This document shows positions 45,672 through 56,193 of a DNA stretch of 64,000 nt, piece by piece. The stretch comes from Acorus gramineus (taxonomy: Eukaryota > Streptophyta > Magnoliopsida > Acorales > Acoraceae). Each line of letters starts with the position of its first letter. The first letter of the stretch is position 1. The DNA is taken from the NCBI GenBank assembly GCA_030737835.1, contig CM060851.1, positions 6,437,635 to 6,501,634 of the forward strand, in the 5' to 3' direction. A program made the position numbers and the translations under genes. The notes under the pieces are model-generated. The model was not told the origin of the DNA. It saw only the letters and a list, made by a program, of their open reading frames with translations, and made no database searches.

Positions 45672-47541
45672 ATGGATTCCAAGTTCATGGTGTCACTTAT
45701 CCTGGTGAGCATAGATAGTTTTCCAAAAGTTAGGCGCTGCTCGATCAGCCCCACTTTTTAGTCTAACTTTTAGTTCTAGAACCATATACTTATTATGTTT
45801 TGAAAAGTATATGGTATTCATTTTTGTCCTAGTTTTAATTTTAAATTGGTTATAAATCAATTTTAATTACAAAACTGGTCCACGATAATTTGATTACGTG
45901 AATGTTGTCACTTAATTTTATTTTTTTGCTACCTGACGTATTTACAAATCACATCTCCTATATAAAAAAAAAAAATTCAAGAAAATGTTAATTTGTTCAA
46001 ATTGACCCAGGGCTGATTTTTAAATTAAAAAATTAGGGTTAAAAATAAATATTGCCCTTCTTTATTTTTTATGTAGAAGATACATGTACTTGAGATGAAA
46101 AATAAAACAAAAAAATAAACATTGTCCTTCAAAATTAAAATTACAGTTGTAGTTCTTTAACTGTTTTTTCTCTCTCATTCCAATGTCATTGTAGCTACTC
46201 TCGATAGCAAAAGCAACAGTGGCCTTGTCTTCAAGGGATGGATTTCCTACTGCCGCCGAAGCTCACTGGAAGACTGTCCTCCCGGACACTACCATGCCTG
46301 TTGTCATCAATGAACTCCTCCACCCCGGTGAGTAAAAGACTTGATTTATAGTGTTTGATAGACCAAAGCAGCCAAAGCATTAATTGATACATTCAGCTTA
46401 TTTTATAGTCTTATACATTATGATAATATATTATATAGGGTTCTATCATAGTGTTTGGAGTAAAAAAGAGAAAAAAATATAATATCTTAGTATATATTTC
46501 ATTTAATACAATAATATACTTCAATAGAAGAGCGTATAATAAAAAAAAATGATGTGAACTGCAAATGAGACTGCAATAGGTGATAGACATATCAATTTTT
46601 AAACAGTTGATTTTTTTATACCATCAAGTTAAACGACAGAACTAGAATTTAAAGTGGATGAATGATTAACCGGTTCAATCTTCCATATCAATTAGGGTTC
46701 TAAAACAACATTATTGTTCACTTATGCAGCAAAGAGAGGTCTTACTACGAGTACTATCATCCTTCCGATAATCATGCTGGTAACTTATGGACCAAAGAGA
46801 AGTCCTCGTACGGTTGACGGAAATGAAAAATTGAACACTCTCCCCAAAATACCAGATGCAACACTCTTCTTCTTTGAAGACGACCTCAAACGACCGGGTA
46901 CGCGCATGCACATCCGACTCGCCAAAAGAACGACCGACTCCACATCGTTCCTCCCCTCAAACGACGCCAAATCCATACCCTTCTCCACTGCCGACCTCCC
47001 CAACACCCTCACCCGCTTCTCCATCAAACCCAAATCCAAACTCGCCCTCCTCATGCAGGAAACCCTCCGACAGTGCGAGGCCCCAGCCCTGAAGTCCGAG
47101 GAGAAGCACTGCGCGACCTCTCTCGAGTCCATGGTCGACTTCGCCGTGTCCGAGCTCGGAACAAACAAAGGGGTCAGTGCGATGACGACAGTTTTGGAGG
47201 ATCAAAAGGCGGTAGGGAAAAAAAATAGCCCATACGAGTGGTACACAGTGGCGGGGAAGGCGAAGGAGGTATCAGACGCGAAGACGAAGATGGTGAACTG
47301 CCACCCAGTGTCGTACGCGTACCTGACCTATTACTGTCACTCGATCAAAGGGACGAGGACTTACGTGGTGCCCTTCGTCGGGGATGATGGGACTAAGGCG
47401 GAGGTGATGGCGGTGTGTCACACTGACACGTCGGAGTGGGACCCGAATCACATATCGTTTAAGATGCTGCATGTGAAGCCGGGGACTGTGCCGATATGCC
47501 ATACTTTGGTGGAGGACAGCATCGTCTGGATGACATCATAG
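45672..47541 (+). CDS. BURP-domain protein D, 3 exons
   Basis: Exons are 45672-45704, 46195-46327 and 46730-47541, giving 325 residues. Signal peptide MDSKFMVSLIL/LLSIAKATVA, box HWKTVLPDTTMP, BURP domain from FFFEDDL (102), CH pairs at 246, 258, 285 and 312 in canonical spacing. It is closest to gene C. The segment after intron 2 is the longest of the four (IIMLVTYGPKRSPRTVDG): it keeps the doubled block seen in C, but the second copy has lost the AG of the acceptor, so only the first splice site remains. The promoter has both a G-box and a W-box module. It looks intact. Confidence 0.9.
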
Positions 47542-47674
47542 TCATCTTCCCTCCTCTTCCTATAAAGAAAACTGGACTTTGATTTCCCGTTTATATATGC
47601 TGTGTGTGCATCTGTGTTGGTTGTACACTTGTACGTATTGTGCTCCTTAATGGGTATGTATTACTAGCTTATGC

Positions 47675-47680
47675 AATAAA
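47675..47680 (+). terminator. Poly(A) signal of BURP D
   Basis: AATAAA in 'gcaataaataagtgtg', 134 bases after the stop. The downstream sequence then leaves the shared flank of A-C, marking the right edge of the array. Confidence 0.55.
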
Positions 47681-47699
47681 TAAGTGTGATGTGGATTCT

Positions 47700-49532
47700 G
47701 TGACTAAATTTGTGATCAAAATTTTAATTAATTAATTAATAGAGATGGTTAATATGGGTGCAAAACATTTGATTATGCGTATGAGGAAAGTTCAAATTAA
47801 TCTTCCACGTAAGTTACAAGGGAAACTCTTTGTCAGCCACTGAAAAGGCTGGGTGGTAGAAACCTGGTCCAGATCCTTTGCTATGCAATTTATCTTGTGA
47901 TCATACTATTGTTTTTCTATGAACCCGCTACATCTCACCCAACACATCCAACGATGGAAATCCAAAGAGGATATTGTGCTATTGTTTTGCTTTTGCATTG
48001 ATCTGACTACAAAATTAGGAGTTGTAAGCGAGCCGAGCTTTGACATGTTCAAACTCGGCTCATTTATAAACGAGCCAAGCCGAGCCGAGCTCACGAGCCT
48101 AAACGAGTCTAATATTCTTCTTCATTTCAAGGTTTTTAGGGTTGAAAATAAAATTTTAACCTAAATGAGTTAAGCTTATGAGTCTAAACAAGCATAACTT
48201 TGTATTGATTTAATGTTCTGATTTTATAAAGGAGTAGAGTCAAGCTTCACCTAAGTTTTTTATAACACAAACGAGTCGAGTTTGAACACAAAATGAATCT
48301 TGATCCAGATCCCGAGCTTAACCGGGTTTTAAAAATTATTTAAGCTCACTCATTTATCTAATTAAACGAGTCTGAACGAACTTAAACCTAGTCAAACCTG
48401 AGCCGAGCTCGAACGGCTTGGTTCCTTTACCAGCCGTATACGTAATTACATGTGGACACTTGCACGACTCTTTATTTCCTTCTCTATATGCATGCATTCA
48501 TGTATGAATGTGTATCTGATATATTAGGTGGCCAATGCAATTCATGAAGACACCGTACTCAACTCAACAAACAAAACATATACAACAAAAATGGGTCACA
48601 CCATCTAAATATGGAAAAGATTCTCTCTTGGTCCCCAGCGTCAGAGAAGACAGAAATTCAAGGTTTTCAGGACCAGTAAAGACAACCAAGACGTCAGTCA
48701 ATCAAACAACAGCTCGCTGCACCCCACTCGACGTGGAGATATTTCATGCACCCGTGGGAAAATGATACTAAATCACGATCATCAATTAAAATTTAAAATT
48801 CACATGTTTTGTTTTTTTTAAATAGTAAACATCATTTAATAAGATATAGATTTTAATAAAAAGTATCGAATTAAATGAAATCATTTTTATTAAGTATAAA
48901 AGTCCTTTTCTAACCAGTGAGCCTCCTGTCCGTCAATTTAGTTTCTTTCTCTCCTTTTTTTTTATTTTTCTCTTATTCTTTTTTATTCCCCTATCTTATC
49001 ATTCCGTTTTCAAACTTTGTAATTCAAATTTTCAATAATAAAATTCAGATAACAAAAATTACTTTTTTTTCAAACAAAAAAAAAACACATAATTCATTTG
49101 AATATTTAATTTGCATGCATTAGATTCATTCCAACATATATTTTATTTTAATAGTAAAAAATATACTCTATTAATCAAATATATGTTTAAAAAAATTTCA
49201 AACATTGTGCTATGGTAAAAATGATTGAATGAACAACTATGTATAACATTTTATTGCTTGGGAAAAAAATAGCCATCACGATAATCCACCCACCCCCCTC
49301 CAAGCACCACCTATATATTTAGACTATATATTTGTCTAAGAGTCATCATTTGATTTGATCTGAAACCCGAAACCCCGACCCACCGGTTCGAATCCATATG
49401 GCCTAAATCTGACCCAACTCCGTTGACGGGCTTCACTTTAAGGATCGAGTCTAGCCCAATGGCCAGTCTAAAATGGCCCCGATCCGTGGGCCTTTGCGTG
49501 CCCCAGTGGGGGGGGGGAAGACAAGCCCACAA
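47700..49532. other. Right edge of the array: mixed non-coding DNA
   Basis: It contains an inverted copy of the 'gctcg' MITE-like element, AT-rich stretches, and a GC-richer patch at 49370-49530 with a run of nine G. No gene is supported; the longest ORFs (47919, 48535, 49311) have no family features. Confidence 0.4.
48020..48432. mobile_element. MITE-like 'gctcgactcg' element, copy 3, inverted
   Basis: The order is the reverse of copies 1 and 2: 'gagccgagctttgacatg' near the left and 'gagctcgaacggcttggt' near the right, with 'aaaaattatttaagctc' inside. Confidence 0.6.
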
Positions 49533-50006
49533 TAAGGCGGTGTTTGGTGCATCCACCAAACAGAGCTTATTTAGCTGAACCCGGTGAATTTCCTCTTTAA
49601 TGACTATAAACATGTTTGGTTGATAGCACAAAATCTCTGATTATCATTCCTCCGTCCTTAAATAAGCTCGAATAATTTCCTCGACATCCCGTCCACTTAA
49701 TAATCCGCAGTCGCCTTTCGTCGTTTTTAAACCGAGGTGAAATGACCTCTGTACCCCTACAACTTAACCCAAATTACCAGAGGTATAAAAGGGGAAAACC
49801 ACACACACTCTCTCTCTCCACACTCTTTCTTCTTCGTCGAGTTCGACGAATGCCGCTGCTGCGGACGAGCTCTCCCAAACCCTAGACACAAAGGGGTGAC
49901 TTCGTCCCTCTCTTTAGCCCCAAATAAGCCCGAAAATGTGTTCCTAATCGAAGATCCAAACCTCTTTCAAGCTTTAGCGACGTGAAGACCACCGAATGTA
50001 CTTCCT

Positions 50007-50125
50007 GTTCTGGCCACCCCTGATCGCCGGATCTCCACCGATCCTCTCTGTTCTGGCCACCCCTGATCGCCGACCCTCCACCGATCCTCTCTGTTCTGGC
50101 CACCCCTGATCGCCGGACCTCCACC
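50007..50125. repeat. 43 bp tandem repeat, three copies, inside the Harbinger element
   Basis: Units start at 50007, 50050 and 50093, each GTTCTGGCCACCCCTGATCG followed by CCG(A/G) and CTCCACC. The third is partial. Period 43 is not a multiple of three, so it is unlikely to be a coding repeat. It lies in the probable 5' leader region. Confidence 0.9.
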
Positions 50126-50857
50126 ACCTTCGCGGACAGGCATCTCCATCTCCGTCTCTGTCTTCATCTCTCGACCAGGCCGAGCTCGTGCCTTCCCTTC
50201 GGATTTCCTCCACATCTAACTAGCAAGGTAATAAATAAAATCTGTGTGGTAGGGTTTCATTTTTAAAGGAATGTAAAACCCCATTTTCACCCAAGTTTTG
50301 TTTTTGATCTGCTTTGAAATATGTTTCCTACACTTATATGTTTGTATATATTGTTTGTATATATTTGTGTTTCCTACACTAGCTTGATAGACATGTTTAG
50401 GGATTGCTCATTGATAAGCACTGTTTGGTGCTAACACAAGCTTGCTACTATTGAAATTTCTGATATGGCCTGATTTATCTCATATTTTATCCGGTGTCAT
50501 GTATGGATTCACTTTCAACAAGCATTTCAACAAGAATCCAGTCTTCAAAAAAAAAATAAAAGAAAAGAATCCAGTCAGTTAACGAGAAAAGATTAGAGAA
50601 TAACATGAAAACAAGATTCTGGAAAGTCGCTCTACGAAGACAATAGAACCACTGTATAAACTACTAGTGATAGAACTATGTGTAAAACATACAAAGCAGA
50701 GTATTAACTTGTAACTCACATAGGAGAAGTAAATACCAAAATGGAGATGATATTCCCTGAAAGAAGTCAATCAATCTTAACATGTCAACAAACAAACAAA
50801 GCATGCATGAAGCATGAATTGAAGATTACATGGATTGATTTAGGACTTACCCACTAG

Positions 50858-51288
50858 TTGATGCTGGATATACAAACAAAACCGGATTTCTTGCACCTTA
50901 CCGTAACGTGAGGTATTGGTTGGGAGATTATAGGGGGCGTTCAACGCCACAAAATAAAGAGGAGGTGTTCAATCAGTTGCACTCATCATTGAGGAACGTA
51001 ATCGAACGAACCTTTGGTGTGTGGAAGGCACGGTTCCCCATCTTGAAGAAGATGGCATCCTATCCATTCGATATCCAAGTACGCATAGTTCCCGCAACTA
51101 TGGCTATTCACAATTTCATTAGAAAGCAAAATCTAGTTGATAGCTTGTTCGAGCAGTTTCAGAATACCACTGTTGATGAGGATCGTGCAACTGAGCAGTT
51201 ATACCCTACTGTCCGCCCCGACAACGATCAACTAGAAATGAATCAAACGCGGGATCAGATTGCCAATATGCTAATGTCTAGGCGTTGA
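50858..51288 (+). pseudogene. Harbinger (ALP1-like) transposase, C-terminal exon only
   Basis: From an acceptor at 50857 (ccactag) the frame reads ...DAGYTNKTGFLAPYRNVRYW, then NKEEVFNQLHSSLRNVIERT and 'FGVWKARFPILKKM', and ends MLMSRR with a stop. These are the classic C-terminal blocks of the DDE_Tnp_4 nuclease, including the final Glu of the catalytic triad in the 'RNVIERTFG' block and the ALHNFIRK-like 'AIHNFIRKQ'. About 143 residues remain of a usual 350-450. The first two catalytic Asp and the N-terminus are absent from the element. The frame is open, so the copy may be recent. The plant homologue ALP1 is a domesticated member, but here the TIRs show a transposon. Confidence 0.85.
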
Positions 51289-51388
51289 TGTTTATGTTTA
51301 TGTCGTACTCTTGTATGTATGTACATTATAATGCTATATGTATAATGTGTAGACATTTTTGACAACATGTGTAGACATTTTTGACAGC

Positions 51389-51813
51389 ATGAAGAACATC
51401 CAAGGTGACATTCACTGTGCTTGTGGCCGAGGACCAATGACTCTTCATATGGCACGGACAGATAAGAACTACGGCCGTTGGTTTTTGAGGTGCCCTGCTG
51501 GATTGGTGCGCGTACTAATAACTTCACTACAAGCATTCATATAATACCATTAAATTATTATATGTGTTTCTTAAATGATTTCTCATATTTCACTTGTATG
51601 CAGGACCACCGTAATTCTTTCATGTGGGTGGATACAATGCGTAGGATGGGAGGGGTCGAGGATAACCAACCACCAAACAGAAACAAGGTGGAGAAGGAAA
51701 GTTCAGGTCCACGGCCAATGGGGTTAATGATATTCGGATGTTGCGCATGCTTCTGTATCATGTTGTTGGTTTTTGTTATCTTTATCTTGCTTTTAATCTT
51801 AGCTATTAAGTGA
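51389..51813 (+). CDS. Small GRF-type zinc-finger protein with C-terminal membrane helix
   Basis: Exons 51389-51505 and 51604-51813 (donor gtgcgc, acceptor tgtatgcag) give 108 residues. Residues 10-50 hold a GRF-type finger: CACGRGPMTLHMARTDKNYG, then 'RWFLRCP' and 'SFMWVD'. The usual fourth zinc ligand position reads DHRN, so His may replace Cys. Residues about 79-107 (LMIFGCCACFCIMLLVFVIF and on) are a strongly hydrophobic helix. Small plant GRF-finger proteins with a terminal helix (At4g04775-like) are common and of unknown function. It lies inside the Harbinger element on the transposase strand, 100 bases after the transposase stop, so it is either captured host sequence or an element-borne accessory gene. 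An in-frame upstream TTG is not used; ATG 51389 is chosen. Confidence 0.75.
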
Positions 51814-52611
51814 CTGTAGCACTTCCATTAATCTACGATTGTCATATATTCAAAGCCTATCAAAAATATATTAACAGCTGTAGGGATAATGATGTAACAT
51901 TATTAGGACCTCTGGAGCAGTCAACATTGTAACGTATTCAGGATACGCGATGTTTCGAAGTGTTGAAATCCCCAAATCATGTTTTTTTTGCTCCTTATGT
52001 CGGACCAACTAATATATTAGCCTCTTTCTTGTCTATGTGGACTCTTCTTCTATGAGAAACTGGGTTATAATGTGTATATTCATGGTAGTTTATGCAATAT
52101 ACCTTGTCCTAGCAATGATGTAGTATATTTTTTTGCTCTCCCTGTTATTCAACAATGGCATTTGGAAATTTTTGTGTTCCATATTATTCTTTGCAATCTC
52201 CACAGATAGATGGAAATTTATAATTATCAAAGTTTAATGTACAGTTTGATAAAAAATTATTTGTTTTTCATGTGTAGCCCAATCGAGTTAAAAATATTTA
52301 ATTGTATAATATAGAGCATTTGTGGTTCATGTATTAAATGGAAAAAAGCATTAATATTTAATATCTAAAAGCATGTTTTCAACCAAACATCAATAACATT
52401 CAGCACTTATGAAATGGACTGAAATACCCTCCTAATAAGCACATATGTTAAATCGTCAACCAAACACACTTATCTAAATAACTGCATAATATTTTCTGCT
52501 GAACCAAACACTTTTTTTTCTGAACTCTTAAAGATTATCAGCATAACCTCTTTCTGCACTTATTAATCAGTACTTAAAATCCGCATTCCGCTGCTGCCAA
52601 ACACCGCCTAA

Positions 52612-53074
52612 TTTTAAAGAGTGTTGTTACACTCAGTTTTTTTTTCAACCCAATTCCAGTCTTATACGCGTTGATAAAAAATCATTGAAGCATATATTTA
52701 TATTAATGAGGTATATGCTTTGATAGAAATTTTTCACATTTTTTATTATTGTATTCATGCAATTCATTTGCTTCATTTTTTATAAAAGTGTATAGCTCAT
52801 TCTCATTAGATAAAGTATACTATTTTAAAAAAAATCAAAACACGTGTAGACTGGAATTGGGGCTGAAAAAAGGGCTATATGTAACATTATCCAATTTTAA
52901 AAGGGTGTTGTTATACTCAGTTATTTTTACAATCCAAAATACAATCTTATATACCTCATTACAAATCCACTAGATCATATATCTCGTTAGACAATGTATA
53001 TACCTCGTTAATTTTTTTCTTACATTTATTAAAAATGGATCCATTCAATTTGAAATGGAACGATATACATTTTT
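52612..53074. other. AT-rich stretch with palindromic repeat relatives
   Basis: Two copies of a short repeat start 'gtgttgttacactcagtt' (52621) and 'ggtgttgttatactcagtt' (52904), each followed by 'ccagtcttata'/'acaatcttata' and 'ctcatt'. They resemble one end of the dispersed AT-rich repeat. No gene. Confidence 0.45.
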
Positions 53075-53577
53075 TATTAGGATTAAAAATATATACGTCC
53101 TTATAAACTTGGGTAATTTTATATAAATCCCTAGCAAAGGTGGGGTAGACATATAATACTTTGAAAACTCACAAAAATCCATATACATCCCTATCGTCAA
53201 CAAATTTTAACTATGGTTCAACTTACGTTAGTTAACTCTAACTCATACCATGATACTACTAAATTACCCCTAATTTTCTAACCCATCCAAACAATGTCGA
53301 GGTAGAAGATGAAGAAATATAAAAGTTTTATAAATGTAATTTGGTATTTTGTATTGATTAATTTGTATTTATGAATGTTTATAGGAACTATAATGTTTAC
53401 ACAAGTATAATGTACTATTATAAGAATATTCCATTAAATTTCGATAAAAATTTCACTCAGGAATTATAATTGGGTTTTTGTGAATTTTTAGATATTTGTA
53501 CGTGTGTCCCAACTTTAACAAAAACTTACATAGAATTACCCATGTTTGTGGAGACGCAAATGTTTTTAACCCTTTTT
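53075..53577. mobile_element. Foldback MITE, short relative of the 19397 element
   Basis: The left end 'ggattaaaaatatatacgtcc' (core) and the reverse complement of the right end ('gggttaaaaacatttgcgtc') open mirrored arms containing 'aaatccctagcaaaggtggg', 'ctcacaaaaatccatata' and their complements. Family members share 'ttgtagggactt...ctttaaccc'-type termini. It is 503 bp and non-coding. Confidence 0.7.
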
Positions 53578-53639
53578 ATTAAAGCATGTACCTTATTGAA
53601 TAATGTTTATTATTTTTAAAAATGACTGAGTCTAACATT

Positions 53640-54700
53640 TTTCATTTTAAAATAAAAAGTTTTTAGCCATGCAGGCCCATCCACGGGCCCGGCCCTACAG
53701 GCCCGTTTAAGCCCGAGCCCGTGGGTAGGGCCTGGACCTGATAATTTAGCTGTGGGCTGGCCCAATTCGATTCCGCTGGCCAATCAGGCCTGTGGGCCGG
53801 ACCTGGGCCCTGTTTTCACGGTCCGGGCTGGTCCTTTTTCGATTCCCAGGCTTGCCATCCCCAAATCCAACACACACCAAACACTCGGCCAACTTACATC
53901 CGCCGCATTTTCAAAAAGATTATCTTGCTGGATTTGCGTTAATCTTCGTATTTTTACGTGTTTTTTTTTTTGTGTGTGTTATTTATATTAAATTTTTAAA
54001 AACCGTGCGTTATTTTTATGCATTTATTTTAAATTCTGTTTCTTCTTTATATTTTTGTTCCTACTTTATTGTGACATATTTTTATCTTATCTAATAGAAT
54101 TTTATTTTTTAAAAAAAAAATTATGAAGAAACTAAATTTTTTTGTGAAAATGGTACCGTTCTTTAGGATTTTACCCAACTGTTTTTTAAGTCCTGACAAA
54201 AGGATATCGAGCTAACCCCAAAATTATATATAATACAAATCAATGGTGGACCCCAAAACTTTAATCATCATACGTGAGGAAAATGATGTCCAACCCTATC
54301 TGTAATTCTCACTTTTAAAAAAAAATTATAGAATTTTTTTATTTTTATTTCATAATAGAATATTATCCATTATAATAACACAATATACTACTATCATAGT
54401 GTATGAAGTTACAAAATAAGTAATTTTCCCAACCCCCAAATAGAGACTTATAGTTAAAAGATGAAGTGTCAAATGGAGACATATAGTTATGTGAATAATG
54501 TAATTTTTTCAACCCCAATTCCAGTCTCATATGCATCGATAAAAAAATTTTACATTTTTTATTAATATAATACATTCATGCAATACATTAAAATACATAC
54601 TTTATTTTTTTATAAAAACATGTATCTCATTAAATGAGATATATTATTTTAAAAAAATTCAAAACACTTCTAGATTGCAATTGGAGTTAGAAATTGATTT
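53640..54700. repeat. Remnant of a BURP spacer start module
   Basis: A GC-rich patch of GGGCCC/GGCCCG words (53665-53850) is followed by 'cacggtccgggctgg', 'gcttgccatccccaaatcc', 'ttttatcttatctaa' (54077) and 'gacaaaaggatatcgagc' (54194), matching 4690-5000. It breaks off before later modules. It is non-coding. Confidence 0.6.
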
Positions 54701-54719
54701 GTACGGAACATTGCATTTT

Positions 54720-55950
54720 TTTATACCCTTGATGTGATGTAATGAGGCCTTTACCACCCAAAGAAGAGTGAAGAAAAAAACAAAAAAAGGTTTTTATTTT
54801 TTTTCTTTAAGTTGTATCAATCAAATCTTTTGCACTAAGTTACGAATTTATTGACTGTACACCAAGGTGCAAACTTAAATTATTGCTCATTAATCACTCC
54901 ACATAAAAAAAAAATATTCCAAAGCATCAAGGGACCCATGAAATGAAGAATCACCCACCTGAACGACCCACCTTTGATACCTTTCCTAACCACGTTCAAT
55001 TATTCGCAGGTGGTCATAACACATCGATTCACGACTTATCTGTGTTAAAGATAAATCTTATATTCAAGTCCTGACGTTGATTTACTCATTTATTTGTTGA
55101 CGATTATTCGAAAGAATTTTCCGTGAGATTAGGACAAACAGACAGAAATAGTCTTTCCAACTTGACCGTAAGATTAGCTGCGGGGGTCTCTTCAATATTA
55201 AAAAAAAAAAAAAAACTCATTCGATGAAACAAATTCTCCCATTTCAATATGCCATTATCAATCATTTTGAAGAGAATTCAACTTTAAAAATTGTTCTGTA
55301 TTTAATCTCGTACAACGCCTTTTGTGACCTTCCGATTTTATCACTTTAAGATATGAATCCTAAAAAATTTCATAACCCTTCTTTTTTTAGAATTCAAATA
55401 AAATTATAAGATTTCTTTTTTTAGGATTCAATTAAATTGTGTACCTCAAATTAATAAGATTAGACAATCACGAACTTATTGAACAATCAAATTGTCCAAC
55501 GCAAGTTAGACCTAACTCTATCCCCTCACAAAGTGCTCCAAATAAGGCAACTAGATACCTCTTGTACAATTATACTCATAGACCAAACAAATTTTTGTTC
55601 AACCATGCCATTTTTTAGTTTGGATAATTTAGCACATTCTTCATAATTTTTTTGTAAAAAAAAAAATTTCAATTTTAGTTCACATTCCTATTCAGACCCA
55701 ACATAATACTTTCTACACGTATTTCTCCTACTAATGAACAAAATACACAAAAAAAAAACTCTATCAAATTGTCTCCATATTTCTATCCTATCTATCCTAT
55801 ACCTTACAAAAGAAAGCCTTCGTCAAACATTCACCATATACAAACTTTTTGGATATGGTCGTACATACACTGAATCACCATAGAAGCATGTATGCCTGGC
55901 TAATTAAGAAAAAAAACAAGCCTTGATTTGATAACCCAAACCCTAAAAGA
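54720..55950. repeat. Right copy of the duplicated block; upstream region of the 56194 gene
   Basis: It matches 1270-4400 in order and orientation without that copy's insertions: 'gaggcctttaccaccca' (54751), 'aaactt...attattgc' (54870), 'ctccaaataaggcaact' (55536) and 'atggtcgtacatacactg' (55855). It ends about 240 bases before the ATG at 56194, so it probably includes distal promoter sequence of that gene. Confidence 0.7.
54985..55215 (+). mobile_element. Possible SINE-like insertion ending in poly(A)
   Basis: The sister block lacks this stretch. It contains a B-box-like ATTCAAGTCC (55061) and ends in a run of 15 A. No clear A-box or target duplication was found, so the call is tentative. 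Confidence 0.4.
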
Positions 55951-56193
55951 CTGAAAACATGCTGTCTCATGATTAAAACCTCCAAACAACCAACATTCAC
56001 ACCGAACTCCCCATCACCAAATCAAGAATCCCATCTTAAATAAAAAGTATGCAAGGGGGGACCCTCTTAAAACACTGAATACAGCAGTGTTTTTGAAGAA
56101 ACAAAAAAAAAAAAACTAAAGCAATCCTCCAAAGACTAGAAGAACCCATTCTCCCCACTAACACAAAACACCCAACACTTTCTCCCCTCTCAC

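Larger units (their letters stand above)
49536..52608. mobile_element. PIF/Harbinger DNA transposon, 3.07 kb, TAA TSD
   Basis: Inverted ends GGCGGTGTTTGG...CCAAACACCGCC are flanked by TAA on both sides (49533-49535 and 52609-52611), the hallmark of PIF/Harbinger. (A/C)CCAAACA-type motifs repeat in both subterminal regions (49550-49625 and 52380-52520). Inside are the last exon of a DDE transposase (50858-51288) and a two-exon GRF zinc-finger gene (51389-51813), both on the plus strand, plus a 5' segment with a 43 bp tandem repeat. The N-terminal part of the transposase and a Myb/SANT partner are not visible, so the copy is probably non-autonomous through internal deletion. Confidence 0.92.

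Noticed and set aside
49882-50215. ORFs with repeated 'RRSGVARTERIGG' peptides
   Set aside because: They come from the 43 bp tandem repeat read antisense to the element's genes; the period is not a multiple of three.
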